Below, in pieces: positions 38,152 to 46,636 of a stretch of 53,378 bases of DNA. The first letter of the stretch is position 1, and each line of letters starts with the position of its first letter. Location of the stretch: contig NZ_CADIJP010000029.1 of NCBI RefSeq assembly GCF_902859725.1, positions 1-53,378 of the forward strand, read 5' to 3'. The notes under the pieces were generated by a model that saw only the letters and a list, made by a program, of their open reading frames with translations, searched no databases and was not told the origin of the DNA. This stretch comes from Achromobacter mucicolens (lineage in GTDB: Bacteria > Pseudomonadota > Gammaproteobacteria > Burkholderiales > Burkholderiaceae_B). The translations under genes and the position numbers were made by a program.

Positions 38152-39492
38152 CTAGTCGCCCGATTGCGCGATGGCGGCGTCGATGGCGCCGGTCAGCCGT
38201 TCGGTCAGTTGGTCCAATTCGTCCTCGGAAATGATGAAGGGCGGCGCAAGCAGCACGTGATCGCCCTGGCGGCCGTCAATCGTGCCGCCCATGGGGTAGA
38301 CCATCAGCCCCCGCGCCATGGCCTCGCGCTTGATCCGCGCATGCAGCGCCAGATCGGGATCGAAGGTCTGTTTGGTGGCGCGGTCCCGGACCAGTTCCAC
38401 GCCCATGAAAAGGCCCCGGCCACGGATGTCCCCGACGTGCGGATGTTCGCCCAGCGCCGCGCGTAGCCGCTCGTCCAGGCCTGCGCCCAGCACGCGCACC
38501 CGTTCCAGCAGCCCGTCGCGCCGGATCACGTCCTGCACCGCCAGCGAGGCCGCGCAGGCCAGCGCATGGCCAAGATAGGTGTGGCCGTGCTGGAAAAAGC
38601 CGCTGCCTTGCTGCATGGCCTGCACGATGTGCTGCTGCGCCATGACCGCGCCGATGGGCTGGTATCCGCCGCCCAGGCCCTTGGCAATGGTGATGAGATC
38701 CGGCGTCACGCCTTCTTGTTCGACGGCATACAGGGTGCCGGTCCGGCCCATGCCGCACATGACCTCGTCGGCGATGAACAGCACGCCGTGACGGTCGCAG
38801 ACCTCGCGGATCCGGCGGAAATAGCCGGGTACGGCCGTCACTGCGCCGGACGTGGCGCCCACCACGGGTTCCGCCACGAATGCCATCACCGAGTCAGGGC
38901 CGAGGCGCTGGATGGCCGCTTCCAGTTCCTCGCCCAGCCTTTCGCCGTACTGGTCGGCGGTTTCGCCGCTGTGCTGGTCGCGATAGGCATAGCAGGGCGA
39001 CACGTGTTCGACCTCGATGAGCAGCGGCGCGAACTGCGCGCGCCGCCACGCATTGCCCCCGACCGCCAGCGCGCCCAGCGTATTGCCGTGATAGCTCTGC
39101 CGCCGCGCGATGATGTGGCGGCGCTGCGGCTGGCCGATTTCGACGAAATACTGGCGCGCCATCTTCAGCGCCGCTTCCACCGCTTCTGATCCGCCGGACA
39201 CGAAGTAGGCATGCGATGTGCCTGCCGGGGCGTCGGCCACGAGCCGCGCCGCCAGCTTTTCCGCGACCTCGGTCGTAAAGAAGCTGGTGTGGGCATAGGC
39301 CAGCGCGTCCACCTGCGCGTGCAGCGCGGCCTGGACGTCGGGGTGGTTGTGCCCCAGGCACGACACTGCCGCGCCGCCGGACCCGTCAAGATACGCGCGG
39401 CCGGCGCTGTCATGAATCCAGACACCCTGGCCGCGCACGGCGACAGCAGGCGTATGGCGGAGGGAGCGATGCAGGACGTGGGTTTGGCTCAT
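38152..39492 (-). CDS. class III PLP-dependent aminotransferase
   Basis: This 446-residue fold-type I omega-aminotransferase has the PLP lysine K271 in ITIAKGLGGGYQPIGA, D242 in LFIADEVMCGMGRTG, the phosphate loop SGGSEAVEAALKMARQY and SYHGNTLGALAVGG. It is the broad 'aspartate aminotransferase family' type acting on omega-amino acids, amines or taurine-like compounds. The real substrate cannot be told. It lies 17 bases after the RpiR-type regulator on the same strand, so the pair is likely one unit under that regulator. Confidence 0.88.
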   Translation of the reverse strand: MSQTHVLHRSLRHTPAVAVRGQGVWIHDSAGRAYLDGSGGAAVSCLGHNHPDVQAALHAQVDALAYAHTSFFTTEVAEKLAARLVADAPAGTSHAYFVSGGSEAVEAALKMARQYFVEIGQPQRRHIIARRQSYHGNTLGALAVGGNAWRRAQFAPLLIEVEHVSPCYAYRDQHSGETADQYGERLGEELEAAIQRLGPDSVMAFVAEPVVGATSGAVTAVPGYFRRIREVCDRHGVLFIADEVMCGMGRTGTLYAVEQEGVTPDLITIAKGLGGGYQPIGAVMAQQHIVQAMQQGSGFFQHGHTYLGHALACAASLAVQDVIRRDGLLERVRVLGAGLDERLRAALGEHPHVGDIRGRGLFMGVELVRDRATKQTFDPDLALHARIKREAMARGLMVYPMGGTIDGRQGDHVLLAPPFIISEDELDQLTERLTGAIDAAIAQSGD

Positions 39493-39509
39493 GCTGCGAA
39501 GTTCCTGGG

Positions 39510-40472
39510 TCAGGTTGAGGAGGTTGCCGGCCCGAAGGCCTGGCCCGGGCGGCGCGCGGGCGCGCCATTCCAGTAAACGTTGTCGGCCCGCAGGCGCTGT
39601 TCCACCTCGGCCAGCCTGTCGAGCACGGCTTGGCCGCCGCGGGCCGTCAGGCGGGCGATCAGATGTTCGGCCAGCCCCAAGAGTCCGGCCGTCGTGTGAA
39701 AGAACGAGCCCGGCCCCTGGCGCGCGGGCTGCGCGCGCACCCCGTCGCGGTCGGGCGGGGCAAACCGCAGGGTGTGGCGGGCGTCCAGCGCAAGCGGCGA
39801 GAGCGGATCGTCGGTCAGCGCCACCAGCGTCACGCCGCGCCGGGCCGCCTGGCGTGCGAGCTGGACGGTGGCCGTGGGATAAGGCGCCTGCGAGATGACG
39901 ATCAGCGCGTCGCTCGCGCCAAGGTTGTCCGCCTGCTCGGCGGGCGCGCCGCCCAGCCCGTCAATGAGGACGCTGTTGCGGCGCACGAGCTGATAGGCAT
40001 ACCGCATCTGGAACGCGATGCCGAAGGCCGAGCGCGTGCCCAGGAAGCCCACCTGACGCGCATTCAGCAGGGTCTGCACGGCAGCGTCGAACGCTTGCGT
40101 CGAATTCAGCACGCAGACCGAGGTCAGGGCCTGGACTTGCACGTCTGTCAACGTGCCCGGACCCGGTTCCGGGTTGTCGCTTGACGCGGCCTGCAGGGCG
40201 GCGGCGCGGTCGCGCATTCCCGGCTCGTCGCGTCCCGCCAGCGCGTCCTGGAACGGCCGGCGGAAATCCTCGTAACTGGCGTAGCCCACCGCACGGGCCA
40301 ATCGCAACATCGTGGCGGGCGCCACGCCCAGCGCCTGCGCTTGCCGGCGCATGGACCACAGCCCCACCTGCGCGGGATTGGCCACCACCCACTGCGCCGC
40401 CCGCTGCAATTCAGGCGGCAGTTGTTCCAGCTTTTCCTGGAGGGCAGCGAGCAGGGAGGAGGGCAGGGGCAT
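39510..40472 (-). CDS. MurR/RpiR-family transcriptional regulator
   Basis: This 320-residue protein has an N-terminal helix-turn-helix of the RpiR type (AAQWVVANPAQVGLWSMRRQAQALGVAPATMLRLARAVGYASYEDFRR) and a C-terminal SIS domain (GTRSAFGIAFQMRYAYQLVRRN ... DALIVISQAPYPTATVQLARQAARRGVTLVALTDDP). SIS domains usually bind phosphosugars, but in this family regulators of amino-acid-type catabolic genes also occur. ATG 40472 is chosen over an upstream in-frame codon. An AT-rich palindrome upstream may be its operator, and its likely target is the aminotransferase gene downstream. Confidence 0.88.
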   Translation of the reverse strand: MPLPSSLLAALQEKLEQLPPELQRAAQWVVANPAQVGLWSMRRQAQALGVAPATMLRLARAVGYASYEDFRRPFQDALAGRDEPGMRDRAAALQAASSDNPEPGPGTLTDVQVQALTSVCVLNSTQAFDAAVQTLLNARQVGFLGTRSAFGIAFQMRYAYQLVRRNSVLIDGLGGAPAEQADNLGASDALIVISQAPYPTATVQLARQAARRGVTLVALTDDPLSPLALDARHTLRFAPPDRDGVRAQPARQGPGSFFHTTAGLLGLAEHLIARLTARGGQAVLDRLAEVEQRLRADNVYWNGAPARRPGQAFGPATSST

Positions 40473-40500
40473 GAGAGGGCAGCGTCGTTCGTTCGCGTAA

Positions 40501-40544
40501 AAACATATGATAAATAAAACATCATGAACAAAACATATGTTTTT
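40501..40544. promoter_or_regulatory. AT-rich repeat/palindrome, putative RpiR-type operator
   Basis: AAAACATATG occurs twice as a direct repeat 30 bases apart (40501-40510 and 40531-40540). The second copy is part of the perfect palindrome AAAACATATGTTTT (40531-40544). It lies 29-72 bases upstream of the RpiR-type regulator in an AT-rich island. The remainder of the 40545-40680 gap shows nothing else. Confidence 0.5.
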
Positions 40545-40680
40545 TATCCGGGTAAGACCTAGGGCCGACCGCGCGCTGAGCCGCATCCACGCTGGATCCG
40601 CCGCACGGCAAGTCCAGTCATAGTGCCGTCATCCTCGCCAAATCAGCGTTCATTTATTTACATCGTGCCGGGGTTTTTGT

Positions 40681-40709
40681 TTGACTCGAATAAATCGGGC
40701 GCATATCAT
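40681..40709 (+). promoter_or_regulatory. sigma-70 type promoter of the ectoine operon
   Basis: TTGACT (40681-40686) and TATCAT (40704-40709) are separated by exactly 17 bases. Transcription would start near 40716, about 30 bases before the ectR ATG. Confidence 0.75.
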
Positions 40710-40724
40710 TCGTGTAGAAATGAT
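40705..40724. promoter_or_regulatory. putative EctR operator
   Basis: ATCATT (40705-40710) and AATGAT (40719-40724) form a 6+6 inverted repeat with an 8-base spacer. It overlaps the -10 element and start point of the ectR promoter, as expected for a MarR-type repressor. In a methanotroph, EctR is known to bind a palindrome over the -10 region of ectABC. Confidence 0.55.
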
Positions 40725-40747
40725 TTTGTCCAAACCCATCGCAACCC

Positions 40748-41296
40748 ATGACTGACGCCGCGAAATCCGAAACATCTCAGCAGTACGACCTGCGCATTTT
40801 GCGAGCCCTGCGCCGCATCACGCGTTCGATCGCGCTGCATTCGCGACAGTTGTCCGCGGTCAGCCACATTACTGCGCCGCAGCTGATGTGCCTGCGCACC
40901 GTGATCGCCAATGGCCCCATGACGGCCACGGCGATCAGCCGCGAGATGCACGTCAGCCCCAGCACGGTGGTCGGCATCCTGGATCGGCTGGAAGACAAGG
41001 CGCTGATCCGCCGCGAGCGGGGCCGTGAAGACCGCCGCATCGTATTTGTCACCGCCACGGAGGCGGGACGTGAATTGGCGCAAGGCGCGCCGTCGCCGCT
41101 GCAAAAGCATCTGGCCGACGCGCTCAATGCCTTGCCGGAATTGGAACAGGCCACCATCACCCTGTCCCTGGAGCGCATCGTGACGCTCATGGAACAGGAG
41201 GGTCAGGCCGCAGTCGACACGCATGGAGACGTGTCGTCGCCCATCCTAGAAGTGCCCACGGGCGGGGCACCACCAGAATCGGGAATCGTCGCATGA
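40748..41296 (+). CDS. ectR: MarR-family regulator of ectoine synthesis (EctR)
   Basis: This 182-residue winged-helix protein has helices [24 protein letters not shown], a recognition region [48 protein letters not shown], and a variable acidic tail. Its stop codon overlaps ectA (ATGA), so it heads the ectoine operon. EctR proteins repress ectABC at low salt. The inverted repeat over the promoter supports autoregulation. Confidence 0.88.
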   Translation: MTDAAKSETSQQYDLRILRALRRITRSIALHSRQLSAVSHITAPQLMCLRTVIANGPMTATAISREMHVSPSTVVGILDRLEDKALIRRERGREDRRIVFVTATEAGRELAQGAPSPLQKHLADALNALPELEQATITLSLERIVTLMEQEGQAAVDTHGDVSSPILEVPTGGAPPESGIVA

Positions 41297-41853
41297 AGAA
41301 AAACGAACTGGACACCCCCACACTCTCAAGTGCCGTGGCGCCGGCGGTCAGCGCGCAGACTCATACCATGCGTCTGCCCGACCGCAAAGACGGCGCCGCG
41401 ATCCACCGCCTCATTTCCGAGTGCCCGCCACTCGACCTGAATTCCCTCTACGCGTACCTGCTCCTGTGCGAGCACTTTCGCGACACCTGCGTCCTGGCTG
41501 AAAGCGCCGGAGGACGTATCAACGGTTTTATTTCCGCCTATGTGGACCCGTCCCGCCCCGACGTTCTGTTCGTCTGGCAGGTTGCGGTGCACGCCCGCGC
41601 ACGCGGCCAACGCCTTGGCCGCGCCATGCTCCGGGAACTCTTGCAGCGCAAGAACCTGGCGCATGTCCGCTATCTTGAAACCACGGTGGGGCCTGACAAC
41701 CAGGCTTCGCGCCGCACCTTCGCCGGCTTGGCCGCCGAGGTGGGCGCCCACGTTTCCGAACAGCCGTTCTTCGACCGGCAATTGTTCGGCGGCGCGGATC
41801 ACGACGACGAGATGCTCTTGAGGATAGGCCCGTTCGCCTTGCCATCCCCGTAG
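41293..41853 (+). CDS. ectA: L-2,4-diaminobutyrate N-gamma-acetyltransferase EctA
   Basis: This 186-residue GNAT acetyltransferase acetylates 2,4-diaminobutyrate with acetyl-CoA in the second step of ectoine synthesis. Conserved EctA blocks are [60 protein letters not shown] (the acetyl-CoA loop) and [19 protein letters not shown]. It is followed by a 123-base spacer before ectB that contains a GGCCTGA/TCAGGCC inverted repeat, so some mRNA processing or partial termination is possible there. Confidence 0.96.
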   Translation: MKKNELDTPTLSSAVAPAVSAQTHTMRLPDRKDGAAIHRLISECPPLDLNSLYAYLLLCEHFRDTCVLAESAGGRINGFISAYVDPSRPDVLFVWQVAVHARARGQRLGRAMLRELLQRKNLAHVRYLETTVGPDNQASRRTFAGLAAEVGAHVSEQPFFDRQLFGGADHDDEMLLRIGPFALPSP

Positions 41854-41976
41854 GGGTGGTACAGGCCTGACGGTCTTATCGGTTTACCGGGACGATTCTG
41901 CTGTCCGGGCGCGCTTGCCGCACCCGGTTGGATCAGGCCGTCCGTCAATTTATGAGATGAAAAGGGAGGATTAATC

Positions 41977-43284
41977 ATGGACTTGAAGATCTTTGACCGT
42001 ATGGAGTCTGAGGTGCGGGGCTACATCCGGTCGTTTCCCGTGATATTCAATCAGGCCCGGGGCTCGACGCTCATCGATGAGGATGGCGCCGAATACATCG
42101 ACTTCTTCAGCGGCGCAGGCACGCTGAACTACGGCCACAACAATCCTGTTCTCAAGGAAAAGCTGCTGGAGTATGTGCAGGCGGACGGTGTCGTCCACGG
42201 CCTGGACATGGCCACCAGCGCGAAGAAGCGTTTCCTGGAGACGGTGGATCGCGTGCTGCTCAAGCCGCGCAACTGGCAATACACGCTGCAATTCACCGGC
42301 CCGACCGGCACCAACGCCGTCGAAGCCGCGCTGAAGATCGCGCGCCAGGTCAAGGGCCGTCCCAACGTGATCTCGTTCACGCACGGTTTTCACGGCGTGA
42401 GCGGCGGCTCGCTTGCCGCCACCGCCAACATGAAGTTCCGTGACGCCGCCGGCTACGCGCTGGGCAACACGACGTTCATGCCCTACGACGGATACTTCGG
42501 TCCGGACGTGGACACCATGGCCTACATGGAGCGCATGCTGGAAGACCCGAGCAGCGGCATGGACAAGCCGGCCGCCGTCATCGTGGAAACGGTGCAGGGC
42601 GAGGGCGGCGTCAACGTGGCCACGCTGCGCTGGCTCAAGGAACTGGAAAAGCTGTGCAAGCGCCACGACATGCTGCTGATCGTGGACGACATCCAGGTCG
42701 GCTGCGGCCGTACCGGCACGTTCTTCAGCTTCGAGACCGCCGGCATCCGTCCGGACATCATCACGCTGTCCAAGTCGCTATCCGGTTTCGGCCTGCCGAT
42801 GTCGCTGGTGCTGATGAAGCCCGAGCTGGATATCTGGAAGCCCGGCGCCCACAGCGGCACCTTCCGCGGCAACAACCTCGCGTTCGTCACCGCGACCCAG
42901 GCGCTGGAAACCTACTGGACCAACGCCGCGTTCACCGCTGACATTCAGCGCAAGGAACGCCTGGTGGGCGACTGGCTGGAAAACCTGGTGCACAGCTACC
43001 CCAACGCCGGCCTGTCGGCTCGCGGCCGCGGCCTGATCCAGGGTCTGGTTTCCAACGGCAATCCGGCGCTGTCCAACCGCATCGCCCAATGCGCCTTCAA
43101 GAAGGGCGTCGTGATCGAAACGTCGGGCGCGCACGATGAGGTGCTCAAGCTGCTGCCCGCGCTGACGATCGAGGAAGAGCTGTTGGCCAAGGGCCTGGAT
43201 CTGATCGAGGCGAGCGTGGCAGAAGCGCTGGCCGATGAGGGGCAGTCCGCCCGCATCCTGAAATTTGGAGGAAAACGTCAATGA
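41977..43284 (+). CDS. ectB: diaminobutyrate-2-oxoglutarate aminotransferase EctB
   Basis: This 435-residue PLP enzyme converts L-aspartate-semialdehyde and glutamate to 2,4-diaminobutyrate, the first committed step to ectoine. The PLP lysine is K266 in ITLSKSLSGFGLPM, with D237 in LLIVDDIQVGCGRTG and the phosphate loop TGPTGTNAVEAALKIARQ. The start MDLKIFDRMESEVRGYIRSFPVIF is typical of EctB. A strong GGGAGGA ribosome-binding site precedes it, and the stop overlaps the ectC start. Confidence 0.97.
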   Translation: MDLKIFDRMESEVRGYIRSFPVIFNQARGSTLIDEDGAEYIDFFSGAGTLNYGHNNPVLKEKLLEYVQADGVVHGLDMATSAKKRFLETVDRVLLKPRNWQYTLQFTGPTGTNAVEAALKIARQVKGRPNVISFTHGFHGVSGGSLAATANMKFRDAAGYALGNTTFMPYDGYFGPDVDTMAYMERMLEDPSSGMDKPAAVIVETVQGEGGVNVATLRWLKELEKLCKRHDMLLIVDDIQVGCGRTGTFFSFETAGIRPDIITLSKSLSGFGLPMSLVLMKPELDIWKPGAHSGTFRGNNLAFVTATQALETYWTNAAFTADIQRKERLVGDWLENLVHSYPNAGLSARGRGLIQGLVSNGNPALSNRIAQCAFKKGVVIETSGAHDEVLKLLPALTIEEELLAKGLDLIEASVAEALADEGQSARILKFGGKRQ

Positions 43285-43679
43285 TCGTACGTAATGTCAA
43301 AGATGTGATCGGCACCGCCGACGAAGTCCGTACCGACACCTGGGTCAGCCGCCGCGTGCTGCTGAAGAAGGATGGCATGGGATTCTCGTTCCATGAGACC
43401 ACCATTTTTCCGGGCGGCCGCACGCACATCCACTACAAGAACCACCTCGAGGCCGTGTGGTGCATCGAGGGCGACGGTTCGATCGAGACCATTGCCGACG
43501 GCAAGAAGTACGACCTGGGCCCCGGCGTGGTCTACGCCCTGAACGAACACGACGAGCACTGGCTGTGCGGCGGCAAGGAGCCGCTGCGCGTCATCTGCGT
43601 CTTCAACCCGCCGCTGACCGGCCAGGAAGTGCACGACAAGGAAGGTGTCTACGCGCTACCCGATGCGGTCGCGGCCTGA
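43281..43679 (+). CDS. ectC: L-ectoine synthase EctC
   Basis: This 132-residue cupin closes N-gamma-acetyl-diaminobutyrate to ectoine with loss of water. The known metal ligands are all in place: E57, Y85 and H93 (numbering coincides with characterised EctC). Conserved blocks are MIVRNVKDVIGT, HIHYKNHLEAVWCIEGDG and VYALNEHDEHWLCGG. A GGAGGAAA ribosome-binding site lies within the end of ectB, and the genes overlap by 4 bases. Confidence 0.97.
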   Translation: MIVRNVKDVIGTADEVRTDTWVSRRVLLKKDGMGFSFHETTIFPGGRTHIHYKNHLEAVWCIEGDGSIETIADGKKYDLGPGVVYALNEHDEHWLCGGKEPLRVICVFNPPLTGQEVHDKEGVYALPDAVAA

Positions 43680-43693
43680 ACAAGGAGGTACGC

Positions 43694-44620
43694 ATGATCT
43701 CTCCCGCGCAGGATCCGTACGCCTCCCGTACGGATCGCAGTTCCGCCATCATTTCCCGCCAGGACCCCGTCGTCTATGAAGACGGCAAGTACGCCAGCGC
43801 ACTGACCACCGAACAGGTGGGCCAGTACGACCGCGACGGTTTCCTGCTGCTGGAAGACCTGTTCTCGGAGGCCGAGGTGCGTGCGCTCTCGGCCGAGGTC
43901 GAGCGCATGACGCGCGACCCGTCCATCGTGCGTCGCGAAGAGGCCATCACCGAGCCGGGCAGCAACGCCGTGCGTTCCATCTTCATGGTGCACGTGCTCA
44001 ATCCCATGCTGGCCCGCCTGGTGCGGGATCCGCGCCTGGTCAACGTGGCGCGCCAGATTCTCGGTTCCGAGGTCTACATTCACCAGTCGCGCGCCAACAT
44101 GAAGCCGGGCTTCAAGGGCAAGGAGTTCTATTGGCACTCCGACTTCGAGACCTGGCACGTCGAGGACGGCATGCCGTCGATGCGCGCGCTCAGCTGCTCG
44201 GTGCTGCTGACCGACAACAACGAGTGCAACGGCCCGCTGATGCTGGTGCCCGGCTCGCATCGCCAGTTCATTTCGTGCGTCGGCGAGACGCCGAATGAGC
44301 ACTACAAGCAGTCCCTGAAGAAGCAGGAGTACGGGGTGCCGGATCCCGTCAGCCTGCAACTGCTGGTGGAGCAGGGCGGCATCCGCACGATGACGGCCAA
44401 GGCCGGTTCGGTGGTGTTCTTTGACTGCAACACCATGCACGGCTCGAACAGCAACATCTCGCCGTGGCCGCGGTCCAACGTCTTCATGGTCTACAACAGC
44501 ATGGAGAACACCCTGAATCCGCCCAAGTACGGGCTGACCCCGCGTCCCGAGCACATCGCGACGCGCAAGGGGTTCAAGGCGGTGACGCCGCTTGACACCT
44601 TGAAGCTGGTGGGCGGCTGA
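43694..44620 (+). CDS. ectD: ectoine hydroxylase EctD
   Basis: This 308-residue non-haem iron(II) and 2-oxoglutarate-dependent dioxygenase converts ectoine to 5-hydroxyectoine. The iron facial triad is H148 and D150 in FYWHSDFETWHVEDGMP plus H249 in DCNTMHGSNSN. LVPGSHRQFISCVG and the 2-oxoglutarate-binding SPWPRSNVF are also conserved. AAGGAGGT lies 5 bases before the ATG and ectC ends 14 bases upstream. Its presence means the strain should make both ectoine and hydroxyectoine. It ends at a clear terminator. Confidence 0.97.
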   Translation: MISPAQDPYASRTDRSSAIISRQDPVVYEDGKYASALTTEQVGQYDRDGFLLLEDLFSEAEVRALSAEVERMTRDPSIVRREEAITEPGSNAVRSIFMVHVLNPMLARLVRDPRLVNVARQILGSEVYIHQSRANMKPGFKGKEFYWHSDFETWHVEDGMPSMRALSCSVLLTDNNECNGPLMLVPGSHRQFISCVGETPNEHYKQSLKKQEYGVPDPVSLQLLVEQGGIRTMTAKAGSVVFFDCNTMHGSNSNISPWPRSNVFMVYNSMENTLNPPKYGLTPRPEHIATRKGFKAVTPLDTLKLVGG

Positions 44621-44639
44621 GCAACCGCCACCTGATCTG

Positions 44640-44665
44640 GCCCGGGCTTGTCCCGGGCTTTTTTT
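44640..44665 (+). terminator. ectoine operon terminator
   Basis: GCCCGGG (44640-44646) pairs with CCCGGGC (44652-44658) around CTTGT, followed by T7. It lies 20 bases after the ectD stop. Confidence 0.92.
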
Positions 44666-44742
44666 GTCTCTTTCAGGCGGCCCGGCGTGCCGCATTTCTT
44701 GTATTCTCTGCGGCATCCGTCACCCGTTGATCCATCGCCGCC

Positions 44743-45615
44743 ATGTCCGCACGTATCCTCAGCCTGCATATCTATCCCGTCAAATCCTGCGCGGGCATCG
44801 ACCTGACCGAATCGCCGATCGACCGGGCGGGGCTGGCCAATGACCGGCGCTGGATGGTGGTGGACGCGGCGGGCCAGTTCATGACGCAGCGGCAATGGCC
44901 AGCCATGGCGCTCATCCGCACGGCGCTCACCGCGCACGCGCTGCGGCTGTCGGCGCCCGGCATGGCAGACCTGGACGTCGCGCTGGACGGGTCGGGTCTG
45001 CACGGCGAGGCACGCTCGGTTGGCGTCTGGAGCGACACCACCACGGCCCGGCGCGAAAGCGAGGCTGCCGCCCAGTGGCTGTCCCAGTTCCTGCAGACTC
45101 CGTGCGGCCTGCTCAAGGTGGACGCCGCGGCGCGCCGCGACGCCAAGCCCGATTGGGTGTCACGCTGGGTGGATGCGCATCCCGACCTGGCCGACGCTTT
45201 CGTCGGCGAGCACTGCTTTGGTTTTGCCGACGGGTTTCCGCTGCTGATCGCCAACCAGGCGTCGCTGGACGACCTGAATGGCCGCCTGAAGGCCAAGGGG
45301 GCAGATCCGGTGCCGATGGACCGCTTCCGTCCCAATATCGTGGTCGAAGGCGAATGGGAAGCCTTCGAGGAAGACCACACCGCCATGATCACGGCGGCTG
45401 GCGTGCGCATGGCGTTCGTCAAGCCGTGCACGCGTTGCTCGATTCCCGACATCGACCAGCGCACGGCCAAGCAATACGAGGAGCCGGGCCGCACGTTGGC
45501 GGGTTACCGCAATCTGGACATCGGCGTGGTGTTCGGCCAGAACGCCATTCTGGATGCGCCGGCGGGCGCGCGGCTGAAGGTGGGCGACGCGGTCGAGATC
45601 GAACTGGATTTCTGA
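44743..45615 (+). CDS. MOSC domain-containing protein (YcbX-like)
   Basis: This 290-residue protein has an N-terminal MOSC beta-barrel domain (ILSLHIYPVKSCAGIDLTESPIDRAGLANDRRWMVVD, about 5-125) and a C-terminal MOSC domain with RFRPNIVVEG and the conserved cysteine motif VKPCTRCSIPDID. It lacks the C-terminal ferredoxin domain of E. coli YcbX. Such proteins bind molybdenum cofactor and reduce N-hydroxylated compounds, as mARC does. A separate ferredoxin-type reductase gene lies nearby at 46637, but a partnership is only a guess. Confidence 0.87.
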   Translation: MSARILSLHIYPVKSCAGIDLTESPIDRAGLANDRRWMVVDAAGQFMTQRQWPAMALIRTALTAHALRLSAPGMADLDVALDGSGLHGEARSVGVWSDTTTARRESEAAAQWLSQFLQTPCGLLKVDAAARRDAKPDWVSRWVDAHPDLADAFVGEHCFGFADGFPLLIANQASLDDLNGRLKAKGADPVPMDRFRPNIVVEGEWEAFEEDHTAMITAAGVRMAFVKPCTRCSIPDIDQRTAKQYEEPGRTLAGYRNLDIGVVFGQNAILDAPAGARLKVGDAVEIELDF

Positions 45616-45673
45616 CGCGCCGCCCCGAGGGGCCTGCGCCAGGCCAGGCCTTATGCCTTGAGCGGCCCGAGCC

Positions 45674-45991
45674 TTATGGCGTGGACAGCTTCAGGCCAAC
45701 CAGACCCAGCACGATCAACGCGACGCTGGCAATGCGCAGCCAGCTCGCCGATTCCCCGAACAGCACGATGCCTGCCACGAAGGCGCCGATCGTGCCGATC
45801 CCTACCCATACCGCGTAGGCGGTGCCCAGGGGCAGGGTTTTCATGGCCAAGGCCAGCAGCCAGAAACTGGCCAGCATGCCGGCCACGGTGCCAACGGACG
45901 GCCACAGCCGGGTGAATCCGTGCGTGTATTTCAAGCCGACGGCCCAGACGATTTCGAACAGGCCGGCCAATACCAGGATGATCCAGGTCAT
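45674..45991 (-). CDS. gdx: guanidinium exporter (SugE/Gdx, SMR family)
   Basis: This 105-residue, four-helix small multidrug resistance protein follows the SugE/Gdx pattern: [81 protein letters not shown]13 in [14 protein letters not shown] is the proton/substrate glutamate. Gdx proteins exchange guanidinium for protons. The guanidine-II riboswitch directly upstream strongly supports this function rather than general drug efflux. GGGAG lies six bases before the ATG. Confidence 0.94.
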   Translation of the reverse strand: MTWIILVLAGLFEIVWAVGLKYTHGFTRLWPSVGTVAGMLASFWLLALAMKTLPLGTAYAVWVGIGTIGAFVAGIVLFGESASWLRIASVALIVLGLVGLKLSTP

Positions 45992-46035
45992 TCACGACTC
46001 CCAAGTTACGCTGCCGGCAAGCCGCCGGCATAAAT

Positions 46036-46098
46036 GGGGTCGTCCCCGGAAAACGCGCCAGCCGTTTGACTGTGCGCAGCAACGGGCCGTCCCGTTGC
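46036..46098 (-). promoter_or_regulatory. guanidine-II (mini-ykkC) riboswitch
   Basis: On the minus strand, two hairpins each carry an ACGR loop. P1 (46098-46079) is GCAACGGG-ACGG-CCCGTTGC with an 8-bp stem; P2 (46047-46036) is GGGG-ACGA-CCCC. They are separated by a 31-base linker, and P2 lies about 30 bases before the ribosome-binding site of gdx. This two-hairpin ACGR architecture defines guanidine-II, which opens translation when guanidine binds. Confidence 0.88.
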
Positions 46099-46105
46099 GG
46101 CAAAA

Positions 46106-46133
46106 ATTATAGAATACCGGCTTTCGACGGCAA
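46106..46133 (-). promoter_or_regulatory. promoter of the gdx transcript
   Basis: On the minus strand, TATAAT (46111-46106) is a perfect -10. TTGCCG (46133-46128) is a partial -35 at 16 bases spacing. The start point would fall at about 46099, directly before hairpin P1 of the riboswitch. Confidence 0.7.
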
Positions 46134-46198
46134 ATCCGGATGCCGGGCATCAACCATGCAACACTTCGCGGTCCGGGCCGCGGAACCAGGAATTTTTT

Positions 46199-46567
46199 AT
46201 GCAACGCATCATGCTGCGGGCAAAGCTGCACCGCGTCACGGTCACCGAAGCCGACCTTCACTACGAAGGGTCTTGCGGCATCGACGAAGACCTCCTCGAC
46301 GCTGCCGGCATGCGCGAGTTCGAACGCATCGAACTCTACAACGTGACGAATGGCGAACGCTTCGACACCTACATCATCAAGGCCGCGCGCGGCAGCGGCG
46401 CCATCTCGCTGAACGGCGCGGCGGCGCGCCGGGCACAGGTGGGCGACCTGCTGATCATCTGCACGTACGGCCCCATGTCCGAAGAAGATTCGGCCACGCA
46501 CAAGCCCCAGGTGGTGCTGGTGGACGACGCCAACCGCGTCAAGGAAATCCGCAAGTTCCCGGCATGA
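46199..46567 (+). CDS. panD: aspartate 1-decarboxylase
   Basis: This 122-residue pyruvoyl enzyme converts aspartate to beta-alanine for pantothenate and CoA synthesis. The proenzyme self-cleavage site is G24-S25 in YEGSCGID; K9 and R54/Y58 in ERFDTYIIK are also present. Length is typical. It diverges from gdx; the 200-base gap contains the gdx promoter and riboswitch. Its own promoter was not clear. Confidence 0.96.
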   Translation: MQRIMLRAKLHRVTVTEADLHYEGSCGIDEDLLDAAGMREFERIELYNVTNGERFDTYIIKAARGSGAISLNGAAARRAQVGDLLIICTYGPMSEEDSATHKPQVVLVDDANRVKEIRKFPA

Positions 46568-46636
46568 CGCCGGGCCGGGCGAGGCGCCTTTCCGGCATAC
46601 CCGGATAGCGCTTCGTCGCCTCTGAACCGTTTCATC

